DNA from: Armigeres subalbatus
Taxonomy: Eukaryota > Arthropoda > Insecta > Diptera > Culicidae
Length of the DNA: 64,000 nt
Assembly (NCBI RefSeq): GCF_024139115.2
Contig: NC_085140.1
Location: forward strand, 419,876,283 to 419,940,282
Direction: 5' to 3'
Shown here: positions 1 through 10,647 of the stretch, piece by piece
Layout: each line of letters begins with the position of its first letter
Position numbering within the stretch: the first letter of the stretch is position 1
Notes under the pieces: model-generated
Seen by the model: only the letters and a program-made list of their open reading frames with translations
Databases searched by the model: none
Told to the model about the DNA's origin: nothing
Position numbers and translations under genes: made by a program

Positions 1-44
1 ATTCGATATGGGGAACGACAGACAAGGGGGTGGGCAGACTAAGA

Positions 45-3000
45 TCACAATCTTACATCAGCAACTTTCACAAATTGGTGGACGAGGGACATGTATTCGA
101 GATCAAGGCCCGCCAACACTTCTCTAATAGGCTTTGGTTGTTTTCCTCGGACCCGGAGATGTTCAGTTAATGCAGATCTGGGGCCGCGATTCTCCTCGCA
201 CGCCCACACGACATGATCAATGTCCTGATAATCCTCGCCGCAAACACAGAGATTGCTTTCCGAGAGCCCCACTCTGAAAAGATGTGCATTTAGAGTGTAG
301 TGATTGGACATTAGACGACACATGGTTCGAATGAAGTCTCGTCCTATATTCAATTTTTTGAACCATGGACGCTTCGACACCTGTGGGCGAATTGAATACA
401 GCCATCTACCCAGCTCCCCATTTGTCCATTTCTGCTGCCAGCTGATCAAGGTTTCCTGACGAACTAATGAGAAAAATTCATCGAAGGTGATTAGCCGATC
501 GTAAATATCACCTTCCATAGCGCCCACCTTAGCCAAAGAGTCCGCTTTCTCATTTCCCGGGATCGAGCAATGAGAAGGGACCCAAGCCATGGTGATTGTG
601 AATGACCTTTTTGATAAAGCACTCAAAGCTTTCTGTATCCCGGTTAGAAGATACGCTGAGTGCTTTACAGGTTTCATTGACCGAACAGCCTCCAAGGTAC
701 TTAGACTGTCGGTGAAGATAAAGAAGTGATCAGGAGGTAGGGATGCAATATGCTCAAGTGAATAGTGTACCGCAGCTAGCTAAGCGGTATACACGGAACA
801 AGGCTTTTTCAGCTTAAAGTAGGCGCTATGAAAAACGTTAAAACCAGTGAAGTCATCCATTTTTGACCCGTCTGTAAAAAAGCTTCTCTCGTCGCTGGCA
901 TGCCCGTATTTGCTTGCAAATAATGGAGGTATGACCTCCGCACGAAGAAAGTCTGGTATTCCATGAACCTCCTGCTTCATGGACAGATCAAAAGTAACAG
1001 AGGAACTGTAAGAGTCTAAGAAATTAGCATGATTGGTGTCAACCGAAGATGGGCTTACCTCCAGCGTCATATACCAGTGGTAAATGCTCATGAATCGAGA
1101 TTGAGGGTTTTGTTCGAGCAGCTTCTCGAAGTTGTCAATGACCAATGGATTGAGAACCTCACAGCGGATGAGGAACCGGAGCGATAATTCCGCGAAACGA
1201 TCTGTTAGAGGCAGTACTCCCGCAAGTACTTCCAGACTCATCGTATGAGTCGAATTCATACAACCCAACGCGATACGGAGACAGCGGTACTGAATCCGTT
1301 GAAGCTTCAGCATGTGTGTTTTAGCCGCGGACTGGAAGCATAAACTACCGTATTCGAGAACCGACAGAATGGTTGTTCGGTACAACGTGATAAGATCTTC
1401 GGGATGCGCTCCCCACCAAGTTCCCGTTATCGTTCGCATGAAGTTGATTCTTTTCTGGCATTTTTGTGTCAGATACACAATGTGTTTCCCGAAGGTACAT
1501 TTCGAGTCGAACCAGACCCCGAGGTATTTAGAAGACATGCTATGAGTGATTGTCTTACCCATCAGTTGGAGCGGAAACTTTGCCGGCTTATGTTTTTTTG
1601 AAAAGACAACCATCTCAGTTTTCTCCGGAGAGAATGCGATACCCAGCTTTAAAGCCCAAGTAGACAAATTGTCCAGAGTATCTTGCAATGGTCCTTGCAG
1701 ATCAACTGCGGTTGGCCCCGAAACGGATACAACACAATCATCTGCAAGCTAGCAATTTGGCATGAGACATTCATCAATGTTTCTGACGTAAAAATTGTAA
1801 AGGAAGGGGATTGAGCATGAGCCCTGGGGGGGGGGAGACCCATGTAGCATATTCGTGAAGTTGCCGAAGCACTACGAGAAAAACTCATACGCTTCTCTAG
1901 CAACAAATTATATAAATAGTTGTATAAAATTGTGAAAGTCCACACGAGTGGAGTTTGTCGGATAAGACATCAACGCAAACTGAATCAAAAGCCCCCTCAA
2001 TGTCCAAAAAAACTGAGCCCATTTGCTCTTTTTAGTGAAAGTAAGCTTAATTTCTGAAGAAAGCAACGCAAGACAATCGTTCGTTCCCTTGCCCCTGCGG
2101 AAACCAAATTGTGTATCTGACAACAAACCATTCGAATCAATCCATTCGTCTAGCCGGAAGAGAATCATCTTCTCCAACAACTTCCGAAGACAGGACAACA
2201 TCGCGATGGGGCGATACGAAATATAATCCGACGCGGGTTTTCCAGGATGGCTAACACCCTCATTTGCCTCCAATCGTCCGGAACAATGTTGCACTCCAGT
2301 AACTGGTTGAACAAGCTCAATAGGCGCCTCTTCGCGACGTCTGGGAGGTTTTTGAGCAAATTGAACCTTATTCTATCCATCCCTGGAGCAGAATTGTTAC
2401 ATGAAAGGAGAGCAAGCGAGAATTCAATCATCGAAAAGGGCCGATCCATATCATCCCTGTCAGCAAAAGCATCACGTGACACTTGCTTAACCGGCACCGA
2501 ATCCGGACAAACTTTCTTCGCAAAATCGAGTATCCACCGCGACGAGCTTTCACGATCTTCGTTAACGGACGACGCGTTGCGCATTCTTCTCCCGACGGTC
2601 CACAGAGTTTTAATTGAGGTCTCGCGCGATAAACCTTCAACAAAAGTGCGCCAATATCCACGTTTCTTCACTTTGACCAGCTTCTTGAACTGGATCTCGA
2701 GCGCGATGTACCGTTTGTGAAGAACGATCGATCCGTGTTTCCGAAATTCCTTAAACGCGTTGGATTTCTCACGATAGAGCTGTGTCACCATGGACTATGT
2801 GGTTTCCTACGAATCGAAACTCCTGGCACCGGCCGGCGTTGTGCATGGAGAGTGCTGTCAATAATTAACTGAGATAGAAACTGGTACTCTTCAAGCGGTG
2901 GAAGAGTTTCTATCGACTGTATGCCATCAGTGATGGCCTCCCCATATTTCCCCCAATCGATGTGCTTTGTGAGGTTATATGAGAGGTCGATAGAAGCGCA

Positions 3001-3081
3001 TTGATTATGTCCATTGGAAATTAAAACTTCGATCGGCAAATGATCACTACCATGGGGATCTTGGACCACCTTCCAAGTACA
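45..3081 (-). pseudogene. LINE ORF2, 3' part: end of endonuclease, reverse transcriptase, RNase H, C-terminal Cys-His (decayed)
   Basis: Second half of the polyprotein of an RNase H-bearing non-LTR retrotransposon (I/Loa-like rather than Jockey, which lacks RNase H). From right to left on the minus strand I see the end of the AP-endonuclease (GSDHLPIEV, near 3040), reverse-transcriptase blocks (SAPGMDRIRFNLL near 2380; SYRPIAMLSCLRKLLEKMI near 2190; SDTQFGFRRGKG near 2110), the catalytic box as LADD near 1740-1750, the RT thumb and connection, RNase H (FFTDGSK near 870; AWVPSHCSIPGNEKADSLAK near 560) and a terminal C-x-C-x8-H-x4-C knuckle near 230. A frameshift lies near 2250, a stop precedes LADD, and TAG replaces the expected RNase H glutamate codon at 780-782. 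The upstream endonuclease continues at 6853-7449 beyond the inserted LTR element. It cannot make an intact enzyme. Bases 1-44 would be its 3' untranslated tail. Clade is inferred from domain content only. Confidence 0.9.
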
Positions 3082-3333
3082 TGTAGTGATGTATAGATGG
3101 TTGGATAATTGGATTAAGAAATATGGCACTAATGTATATTTACAAATTGATTAAAAAATGGATTTAAAAAAAACATAGATACCTTTGGAAAAATAAATAA
3201 TAGATGAAAATGATCAATCCTTCAATCATCAGTCTTTCAACTAATTTGGATGAGTGAAGTCCTGTTTTGAAGGATGATTCATGAACCTGAAGAAAAATAT
3301 GAATGAAAGATTTGGATACCTCCGGTCACAACA
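3082..3333 (+). repeat. 5' LTR
   Basis: 252 bp, TG...CA ends, matched base for base by 6521-6772 except one position (ctttGgaaa here, ctttAgaaa there). It should carry the promoter and R region of the element; I could not fix a TATA box or polyadenylation site. Confidence 0.87.
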
Positions 3334-3334
3334 T

Positions 3335-3352
3335 TGGCGCAGTGTAGGTTAG
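3335..3352 (+). promoter_or_regulatory. Primer-binding site of the LTR element
   Basis: TGGCGCAGTGTAGGTTAG starts one base after the 5' LTR. It begins TGGCGCAGT, resembling the tRNA-Ser-type primer sites used by some insect Ty3/gypsy elements; which tRNA primes it is inference. Confidence 0.6.
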
Positions 3353-3505
3353 TATCCAAAGTATTTAACAGACTGGCAGAAAACAGTGTGAGAATAAAAA
3401 TATTTTGGGCCTAATGTTAAATGTAAAAGGAAAGACTCTGAAAATCGATGTACAACAGACAAAACTTATGATTTTGATTACGCTCTGATCGAGATCTATG
3501 TGAAT

Positions 3506-3735
3506 GGACTCCGAGAAGGAAGACGGAGATCCTGGTCAGATTTGATACAGAAAGTACAGATATAAAACACCGATTGAGAAGGCGGATGTTTTAAATTGAA
3601 ATGGATAGAAATCATGCATGTCTGCAAATGGGCTCTGATAGGGAAGGCAGAGTACCATGAGGAGAGATTCCGATAGGGAAGGCGGAAGTCTCGAATTAGT
3701 TCAAAATTGAGTTCCGATTGGGAAGGCGGAATTTC
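3506..3735 (+). promoter_or_regulatory. Array of five covarying RNA hairpins in the LTR-element leader
   Basis: Five stem-loops lie at 3506-3532, 3564-3592, 3628-3658, 3664-3692 and 3709-3735. Every loop is exactly 10 nt and purine-rich (AGAAGGAAGA, ATTGAGAAGG, ATAGGGAAGG twice, ATTGGGAAGG). Each loop is closed by a G-C pair at the top of a 3-5 bp upper stem, mostly CCG/CGG. A one-nucleotide bulge on the 3' side separates this from a lower stem of 3-6 bp. Stems change together: CTCCG/CGGAG, CTCTG/CAGAG, TTCCG/CGGAA; lower stems GGA/TCC, AAAACA/TGTTTT, ATGG/CCAT, GAGA/TCTC. The location downstream of the primer-binding site suggests a packaging, dimerisation or protein-binding signal; the function is inference. 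Confidence 0.7.
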
Positions 3736-4660
3736 TGATAAGACAAGTGAACATGATATGATAATAACAATTACCGTTTAACTTGCACAGCTTTGATCAT
3801 AAAGCAGAGTTCTGTTTTATTTAATTTCCAAATAATCAGTTCGACAACAAAAAGTTCAGAAAGATACGATCACCAAACACTAATGGCATAAATTTATTCA
3901 TTCAGCATCTTTAAAGAGTGCTTTACCTTTACTAAAAGTATCAAGAAGAGTTTTCCAGATTTTCCTGAAAAGCATGGATGAAATGGTTTGCTTAAGCATA
4001 ACGATGTACTCAACAAATATCACAAGGGTGCAAACTAGCGAAAATATTTTAGATTACGTTTCTTGTGTTTATGAGAACAGTTAAATGAAGTTTATGAACA
4101 CATTGCTTAACTGTTTTGGTAAAACACAATTTTATTTGAAATTTATATCAAATATCAAGGTTACTAGTTGGTTAGCTCGGATAGAACGAGATCGACTCTC
4201 GGTTTAAATCTTATCGAGTATTAATAATACGACTCAACAGGCTCCGCAATTTATTGTTGTGCTTGCGATACAAGATACAAAGCCGTACAAATGGTAGACT
4301 TGAAAAGTCTTGACCCAGTAATTGTGGAAATGCTAGAAATGAAAACTATTTAACATTAGATTTCGACTAACAAACTGAATCTCAATGAGCTAAAGCTGAA
4401 ATGTACTTTGAGTATATATTATTGTCTTTATTTAAGAAGTTTCAAGCGAGGTTCTTAGCCCTAGACTGGCTCACCTCTAAGATTTTGAATACCTACTGTT
4501 TCTTACCCTCAGGAATTGCCAAACACTTTTGATATATGAATATAATACTATTCGTGCTGTGCATGCTACGATGAGTTTCCCATAATATTTTCCACGATGC
4601 ATTAATACCAATAACCTTACTTTCTTTACTATTGTACTGTATCCTACAAATACATCTATA

Positions 4661-4799
4661 GTATAAAGAAATCAATAAAAGTACTTAAATAACGACCAGA
4701 TACTAGAATGTTTGGCATTGATTATTTGATTTAAGGTTAACGATCGTAATGACTTAAAGGAACATTGAGTAATTGAGTAAAATCGAAGATTCTCAACTA
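4661..4799 (+). repeat. Internal direct repeat of the LTR element, copy 1
   Basis: 139 bp repeated at 6085-6223 with two visible mismatches. Neither copy is at an element end, so this is an internal duplication rather than an LTR. Confidence 0.85.
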
Positions 4800-6084
4800 G
4801 GGTAAATCACTACTTGGGCCTATGGACCCGGTTCCCGGCTCACTGAACAGAAAACTAATGATTTATACTGTTTGAAAGCCGTAGGTTCATGATTGATAGT
4901 TTTTAAAAAGTCTCCCATTTATTTTTCACAATACTCAATATTTTTCAACCACTTGTTTCACTCCTAATTGATCCAATTGTAGAAAACAAAAATGTATATT
5001 TCAAAATTTCGCTCTCCGATGCCACGCCACTGAGCCGGAGTGATTCTTTCCACTTTTACAAAACGGTATCATCAAATAAACACCTACCTGAAAATCGTCA
5101 CAGTGCTCGATACAACCATTGCTTGAAGCTGTCAATCACCACACCATAATTCTAAACACACGCGCTTCAATTCTTCCTAATTTTTCGTTTCACTAGAACT
5201 TATTTAAACACATTAGAATACATTTTAAAATGTATCCTCAAACCGAACAAAAAATCACCTCGGCCCAAGAACTTCTTGCCGCACCGTGCTGCCAAAACGC
5301 CAGGAGTATGAAAATGATCCTTCATTGTTAATAGGAAAACTGTCTAATACGTTGACGCTATCATGTTATTTATAATTCTTTCGATTTCAAAAGGTGAAAA
5401 AAATATTGTTTTTAAGTATTTGGAAGAAATTTGGATGAGTAAATATATCTTCTCAACCAAATAAAAATTATTATGAATAATACCATCTGGCATCTTGTTG
5501 TCGTGGAACGTGCATATTTTTGTTTACGTCGCATTTTCTACCGTCCCGAGAGAGAAAGAGAGTAATAAGTTGAGAGATTGAGCAAAATTTTGCTTAGGCC
5601 GGGAATTGGTTTGGAAGTGGGCCGGAAATTAAATCGCTATGACTGAAATGAGTGCTGCACCTCGTTAATTAAAATCAAATAAAAGCTTTTTTGAACGATA
5701 TTTAGCACTGATACCTTTTTTTTTTTAATCAGAAGTGAACCTCAATGCAGTATTACACAGCCCACAAGATTCAGGAAAAGTTGCTTCCTGTCATAATAAC
5801 AATTAAATAATTCAGTCGTATGCAAGTTAGGCCGGGAATGGGGTAAGAAACCCTATGCGAACAGAGCTCGGTAGAAAATATCTCCAGCAAAGCAAACTGA
5901 GCATTAACTTAATTAGCTTGATTCATGCACAGTACACTTAGTGTTTTAACAATAATTGGGAGATAGATAATCAAACAAATCATAATGTAACAATATACTG
6001 GAAGATAGTATGTATGATAAAAAAAAAACGGCAAAATATAAATGTCCTGAAAAATAATAATAAATTGTATGTCAAATACAATAT

Positions 6085-6223
6085 GTATAAAGAAATCAAT
6101 AAAAGTACTTAAATAACGACCAGATACTAGAATGTATGGCATTGATTATTTGATTTAAGGTTAACGATCGTGATGACTTAAAGGAACATTGAGTAATTGA
6201 GTAAAATCGAAGATTCTCAACTA
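6085..6223 (+). repeat. Internal direct repeat of the LTR element, copy 2
   Basis: Second copy of 4661-4799. Short neighbours are duplicated as well: TATGCGAACAG near 5854 and 6222, and TGTATGTCAAATACAATATG near 6065 and 6257. The 3' part of the interior was therefore built by local duplications. Confidence 0.85.
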
Positions 6224-6507
6224 TGCGAACAGATCTCGATAGAAAATAATAAAAATAAATTGTATGTCAAATACAATATGTTTGATAACTAAAGATTTGT
6301 AAGAACATGGACCTCGAATGAATTAGATTTTCTTGTTGGCAAATTATTCAATGTAAGAGATACTGTTTGTGGAGATGTGCTAGATACTTAAACAAATACA
6401 GGAATACGTGATAAAAAAACACAAGAGAAGTACAAAACGAATCAAAGAGTATTTTATAGTATGTAGTTTGGTCAAAGATATTGAAACAAAAAAAAACAAA
6501 AGAGTAT

Positions 6508-6520
6508 AGATGGGGGGTAA
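6508..6520 (+). promoter_or_regulatory. Polypurine tract of the LTR element
   Basis: agatggggggtaa directly precedes the 3' LTR, the expected position for the plus-strand primer of reverse transcription. Confidence 0.6.
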
Positions 6521-6772
6521 TGTAGTGATGTATAGATGGTTGGATAATTGGATTAAGAAATATGGCACTAATGTATATTTACAAATTGATTAAAAAATGG
6601 ATTTAAAAAAAACATAGATACCTTTAGAAAAATAAATAATAGATGAAAATGATCAATCCTTCAATCATCAGTCTTTCAACTAATTTGGATGAGTGAAGTC
6701 CTGTTTTGAAGGATGATTCATGAACCTGAAGAAAAATATGAATGAAAGATTTGGATACCTCCGGTCACAACA
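6521..6772 (+). repeat. 3' LTR
   Basis: 252 bp, the same length and ends as 3082-3333. It is followed by TTGG, the first bases found after the 5' LTR, and then by a partial LTR copy. Confidence 0.87.
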
Positions 6773-6780
6773 TTGGATGA

Positions 6781-6852
6781 CCTGTTTTGAAGGATGATTC
6801 ATGAACCTGAAGAAAAATATGAATGAAAGATTTGGATACCTCCGGTCACAAC
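6781..6852 (+). repeat. Partial third LTR copy at the right end of the LTR element
   Basis: Repeats the last 72 bp of the LTR with an offset of 81 bp (cctgttttgaagg at 6700 and 6781). Upstream, TTGGATGA joins directly to CCTG, skipping GTGAAGT relative to the full LTR. It ends CACAAC against LINE sequence. Confidence 0.85.
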
Positions 6853-7449
6853 GATAATGAGCTCGAACAAATGGAAAGATCTAGACGACTATCTCTTGCT
6901 GGAGGAGCCACTCGTGTAACTTCTCCTGTATTCAAAATTGTCATATTAAAGTCGTCGCAGAGGTCGTATATCATTGATGAACGGTTGTCGTCGTACAGTT
7001 CCCCAGCCTGTTCCGTGGGGAGTAAAAATCTCCCAAGAGCAACCGTGGCTCGGGCATAACCGAGCAGATGTGCGAGAGATCCCTACGAGATATCGCGGTG
7101 TTTGGAGGAAGATATATCGAGGCGATACTGAGGTCTTTTCCTCGAATAGTCACCTGACATGCGACAGCTTCGGTGCATGACATCGAAGCAAAATCGACCC
7201 TATCGAAGGAGTGCTGTTTTTTGATCCCTAAAAGCACCCCTCCATATCGATCTGCCCGATCGCAGCGGTTATGTTGAAATCAGGAAAATGAAGGTTCACA
7301 TATGGTGTTAGCCAAGCTTCACATATAGCAAAAGCATCGTATTGTAATTTGTTAACTAAAAATTTGAATATATCTTATTTTTGAAGAATACTTCGACAGT
7401 TCCACTGTAGAATCGAAATCATGTTACCCTTACTGACTAAGTTAGCCAT
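6853..7449 (-). pseudogene. LINE ORF2, 5' part: AP endonuclease (decayed)
   Basis: N-terminal half of the LINE polyprotein. A start is plausible at 7449 (MANLVSKGNM), leading into ISILQWNCRSILQ, the first endonuclease motif. A TAA follows at once, so the copy is dead. Further left are FAICEAWLTP near 7320, SIASIYLPPN near 7110, a GDF-type motif near 7050 and SRLDLSICSSSLS near 6870, the typical segment before the GSDHLP box. That box is at about 3040, on the far side of the inserted LTR element, showing that 6853-7449 and 45-3081 are one interrupted gene. Several frameshifts separate the motifs. Confidence 0.82.
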
Positions 7450-7654
7450 TGAAGGATACAAATGACTCCAGGAGGGGCATTTTTGAAGCCAGTTGCTTTA
7501 GGAGAGGAGTCAGAATAGGAAGAACAGTTTTGACCATGTTCTTTACGGGGTCGGAAGCATCAAAGAAGTTGAGGATGAGCTCCACGATGCCAGAAAGTGT
7601 GAACATTGGAGCGCTCGGGAGTTCTTCTGCTCGCTCTGTATGCTCTCTTTCTGG

Positions 7655-8806
7655 CTAAGAAATCGCAAAAAATGGGGCATCTGGGATTTTAGATGTTCCC
7701 GGAAGCGGTGGAAACTCTCGATCATCCCGATGTGAAACCACAAAAGTTGAACGTTTTTGAGTATTTCCACCCGCTTTGAATTTGACCATGTTGGATTGGG
7801 GCTCACTTTGCGGTTGTTTTCTAGGCTTTTTCGAGGGTCGCTGGCTCTGTTTTATTCTCTTCCTCGTTGAGCCATTGAAAACAAAGGGAACGCCATTCCC
7901 AACTTCGGAGTCAGAGCTACCTTGATCGTTCAAAGGAAGAGACGAGTAGATGGTGTCAGAAACGAGTGGAGAAGCGGCCTTCCTTAACATTTCGGCGTAA
8001 CTTCGCCGAGAACGCTGCTGAAGAGACCGCTTCTGGTGGATTCGGAGCTGTATGTTCGTTGGGCAAGCTTCAAGAGCATGTGGAGGGCTTTCGTTACAAT
8101 AGACACATTTCGGTGCTGCCTTGCACGTGCCATCCACATGCTTCTCTCCGCACGATGCACAGCGAGGTTTAGTACTAAGCGGTGTGGCCCAGTTGCTTGC
8201 AATTAATACAATCCATCACCTTCGGTACATACAGCCGCACAGGTGGACGAAGTTTGCCAATCACTACGTAGTCAGGCAGTACGGACCCGGAAAAGGTAAC
8301 GCAGAAAGAGTCAGATGGGGAATAAATCCGCTTCTCTTCCTCCTGAGACACCGAATTCATTTGTTTACAATCCAGTATCGCAACAGGAGGCAAAGAAACG
8401 TTCTTGAAACGATCGAACCTTGTTTCAAATCGTCGCATGTCATACTTCCCTCCGTCACCACCCCCGCGATCTCACACACTGCTGACGGTAAATACACTTT
8501 GTATTCGAGAGTGAAAAGCTCACAGGTGGCAATCTCGTTGGTCTGTTTGCGATCACTGACCGTGACACGGAGTTTACTGGACCCAACCATGTCAATGGTC
8601 GTGACAGACGAAAATCGCTTTTCCAGATCTTTGCTAATCTGGCTGATATTCAAACGTTTGCCTTTGGGTCGAAAGAAAACAACATACGGCCCACTAGAGT
8701 CGTGAGGGTAGACCTTGGGACGGGGGCTCGTAGAGGAAATTTTAGCGTTGCTGGTGTCCATTTCGTTTTGGTTTGGAACACCTGAATGCAACGAAACATC
8801 TGACAT
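7655..8806 (-). pseudogene. LINE ORF1, Gag-like nucleic-acid-binding protein (frameshifted)
   Basis: ORF1 lies just upstream of ORF2 on the same strand. I place the start at 8806 (MSDVSLHSG), though the frame is open to 8881. It runs through GPYVVFFRPKGKRLN and a Gag-like domain, shifts frame near 8430, continues with PVRLYVPKVMDCINCKQLGH (first CCHC knuckle, near 8190), shifts again near 8150, and goes on to CVYCNESPPHALEACP (second knuckle, near 8080), a Ser/Lys-rich tail and a PPLPGTS motif near the stop. This is the usual Gag layout of RNase H-bearing LINEs. It binds its own RNA in the retrotransposition particle. Two frameshifts make the copy non-functional. Confidence 0.82.
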
Positions 8807-9330
8807 GGAATACGAAGTACCCCGCCAACTTCGCCTTCGCGCATTGCAGGACACGAAATGCGCCGCTGCAGCGAGGCACAATCTATTTTAAAACTAAACA
8901 ATTATCACAAGGGCAGAAAAACACACACACAAACAAAAATGATTTGGGACAGAGGGAAGACGAGTAAAAAGAGAGAAAAACTATTCCGATAAGATGGAGA
9001 AGGGAGGGGAACAATAAGAGGGAGCTCAATTAAATACTTGCGTTCACACTGCTGTGTTGCCGGCTAACAGTTCTGGCAGCACACACTAGCTCGATGGACA
9101 CTCGCCGGTGGTGCGGTCGAAGCGAACCACGCTATTGTTGGTGTTCTCGCCGCACCCAACACTGCAACTGGGTGGATGGATGGTGGCAGGACGGCAGCGT
9201 CTGTGTTGGTGGAGACGCACGATGGATGATGACTGTCGGCGTGGGACGATGATGCCTGCGCCTGCGATGGACGCCGAATAAACTGCAAAGTTTTGCGTAG
9301 TTGCAAAACCAACGAAATGGCTACTTAACT
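8807..9330 (-). mobile_element. Probable 5' untranslated region of the LINE
   Basis: GC-rich non-coding sequence directly upstream of ORF1. Full-length LINEs carry an internal promoter here. The 5' boundary is uncertain; it must lie before the foldback element at 9362. Confidence 0.45.
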
Positions 9331-9361
9331 GCTAGCTAAGCACCACTTCCACTCAAGCACT

Positions 9362-9516
9362 ATGGTCCAATGCACCGAGTTCATCATTGACGTTTGAGAC
9401 GGGCGCTGTTTACTTAGAATGAATACTTTTTCATTCATCGAGTTCATGCAAGTGTTCATTTTAGTAAACAGCGCCCGTCTCAAACGTCATTGTGTTCATT
9501 CGGTGCATTGGACCAT
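9362..9516. mobile_element. Foldback MITE (arms about 66 bp)
   Basis: The left arm (9362-9427) begins ATGGTCCAATGCACCGA. The right arm (9451-9516) is its reverse complement with a few changes, ending GGTGCATTGGACCAT. Both share GACGTTTGAGACGGGCGCTG. Only about 23 bp lie between the arms and nothing is coded. It marks the 5' side of the LINE. Confidence 0.85.
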
Positions 9517-9710
9517 GCTTCAAAACACTTTCAGAAAAAACCACTACCTGTACTTCAGGAAAAAACCGAATGAGAAGCAGACCGTACGCGGATTTACATC
9601 AACCGTCTCGCACGGATGCTCGACGTGGAATGTCCTTCTTCTTATTCCTTCTTAATTCCTCCTTTCTTTTTCCCTTCTTCCTTTTTCCTTCCCCTTTCTC
9701 TCTTCGTCCT

Positions 9711-10163
9711 CATTAGACCGGTAGTCCTCTACGGACACGAGACCTGGACGATGCTCGTGGAGGACCAACGCGCACTCGGAGTTTTCGAAAGGAAAGTGCT
9801 GCGTACCATCTATGGTGGGGTGCAGATGGCGGACGGAACGTGGAGGAGGCGAATGAACCACGAGTTGCATCAGCTGTTGGGAGAACCATCCATCGTTCAC
9901 ACCGCGAAAATCGGACGACTGCGGTGGGCCGTGCACGTAGCCAGAATGTCGGACAGTAACCCGGTGAAAATGGTTCTCGACAACGATCCGACGGGCACAA
10001 GAAGGCGAGGTGCGCAGCGGGCAAGGTGGATCGATCAGGTGGAAGATGACTTCTCCGTAGACTGCGTGGTTGGCGACGTGTAGCCATGGACCGAGCCGAA
10101 TGGAGAAGACTCTTATATACCGCACAGGCCACTTCGGCCTTAGTCTGAATAAATAAATAATAA
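9711..10163 (+). mobile_element. 5'-truncated RTE-type LINE with 3' end and target-site duplication
   Basis: C-terminal part of a reverse-transcriptase polyprotein followed by its 3' tail. The frame to 10083 reads PVVLYGHETWTMLVEDQRA, LGVFERKVLRTIYGG, GRLRWAVHVARM and RRGAQRARWIDQVEDD, the domain seen at the C-terminus of RTE-clade LINEs. After the stop comes a short 3' UTR ending AATAAATAAATAATAA. The copy is bracketed by an exact 15-bp duplication, TTCTCTCTTCGTCCT (9696-9710 and 10164-10178), proving insertion with 5' truncation. The frame of the remaining piece is intact, so it is relatively young, but it lacks the endonuclease and RT core. Confidence 0.88.
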
Positions 10164-10510
10164 TTCTCTCTTCGTCCTTCTTTCTTTTTTTCTTTCTCTT
10201 TCCATCTTTAATCATTCTTCTTCCTTTCTTCTTACTACTTCCATCATTCTTCTTCTATTTTCTTTTTTCCTTCTTCCTTGTTGTCTTTTACTTCTTTCTT
10301 CTTACTCCTTCTTTTTCTTTATTCCTTCTCCCTTCTTCTTTCATCTGTTTCATCTTCCTTTTTGTTTCTTCATTCTTTTCCTTCCTTTTTCTTCCGTTTT
10401 TTCACCCTTCTTCCACTTTCGACCTTTTGCCCCTTCGTACTTTTGTCTTTCGATCTTTTGTTCTTTCGACCTTTCGTCTTTCGATCTTATTTCTTTCATC
10501 CTTTTGTCAT
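10164..10510 (+). repeat. Polypyrimidine tract
   Basis: About 350 bp of almost pure C/T continuing the pyrimidine run at 9640-9710. The RTE copy sits inside one original tract. Open frames across it (Phe/Ser/Leu-rich on one strand, Lys/Glu-rich on the other) are due to composition. Confidence 0.85.
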
Positions 10511-10647
10511 AGTTTCGGACAACCCAACTCCATGTATACGCTTTCGCTTTCGTATGCGCTTTCGAATATCTGTTCATGTCGTATTCGAATGGCATTGTCG
10601 ATGGAGCTCATCATTCGAGATCCGGTTGTGAGGCCATCAGGCCTGAA

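Larger units (their letters stand above)
3082..6852 (+). mobile_element. Non-autonomous LTR retrotransposon inserted in the LINE endonuclease
   Basis: Two direct 252-bp repeats (3082-3333 and 6521-6772), starting TGTAGTG and ending CACAACA, bound a 3.2-kb interior. A primer-binding site follows the left repeat and a G-rich polypurine tract precedes the right one, fixing orientation. I find one difference between the two repeats, so insertion is recent compared with the decay of the host LINE. No gag, protease, RT or integrase is readable in the interior; the longest frames are about 60-80 codons and unrecognised, so it must be mobilised in trans. A 72-bp partial third LTR copy (6781-6852) is fused to the right end. 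The LINE endonuclease reads up to 6853 on one side and from 3081 on the other, defining the insertion. No clear target-site duplication is seen. Confidence 0.85.

Noticed and set aside
3082..3333. The 252-bp repeats as two MITE copies
   Set aside because: Direct orientation, TG/CA ends, a primer-binding site after the left copy and a polypurine tract before the right copy make them LTRs.
9652..10215. Minus-strand frames of 187 and 139 codons over the RTE copy
   Set aside because: Antisense shadows of the recognisable RTE C-terminal frame.
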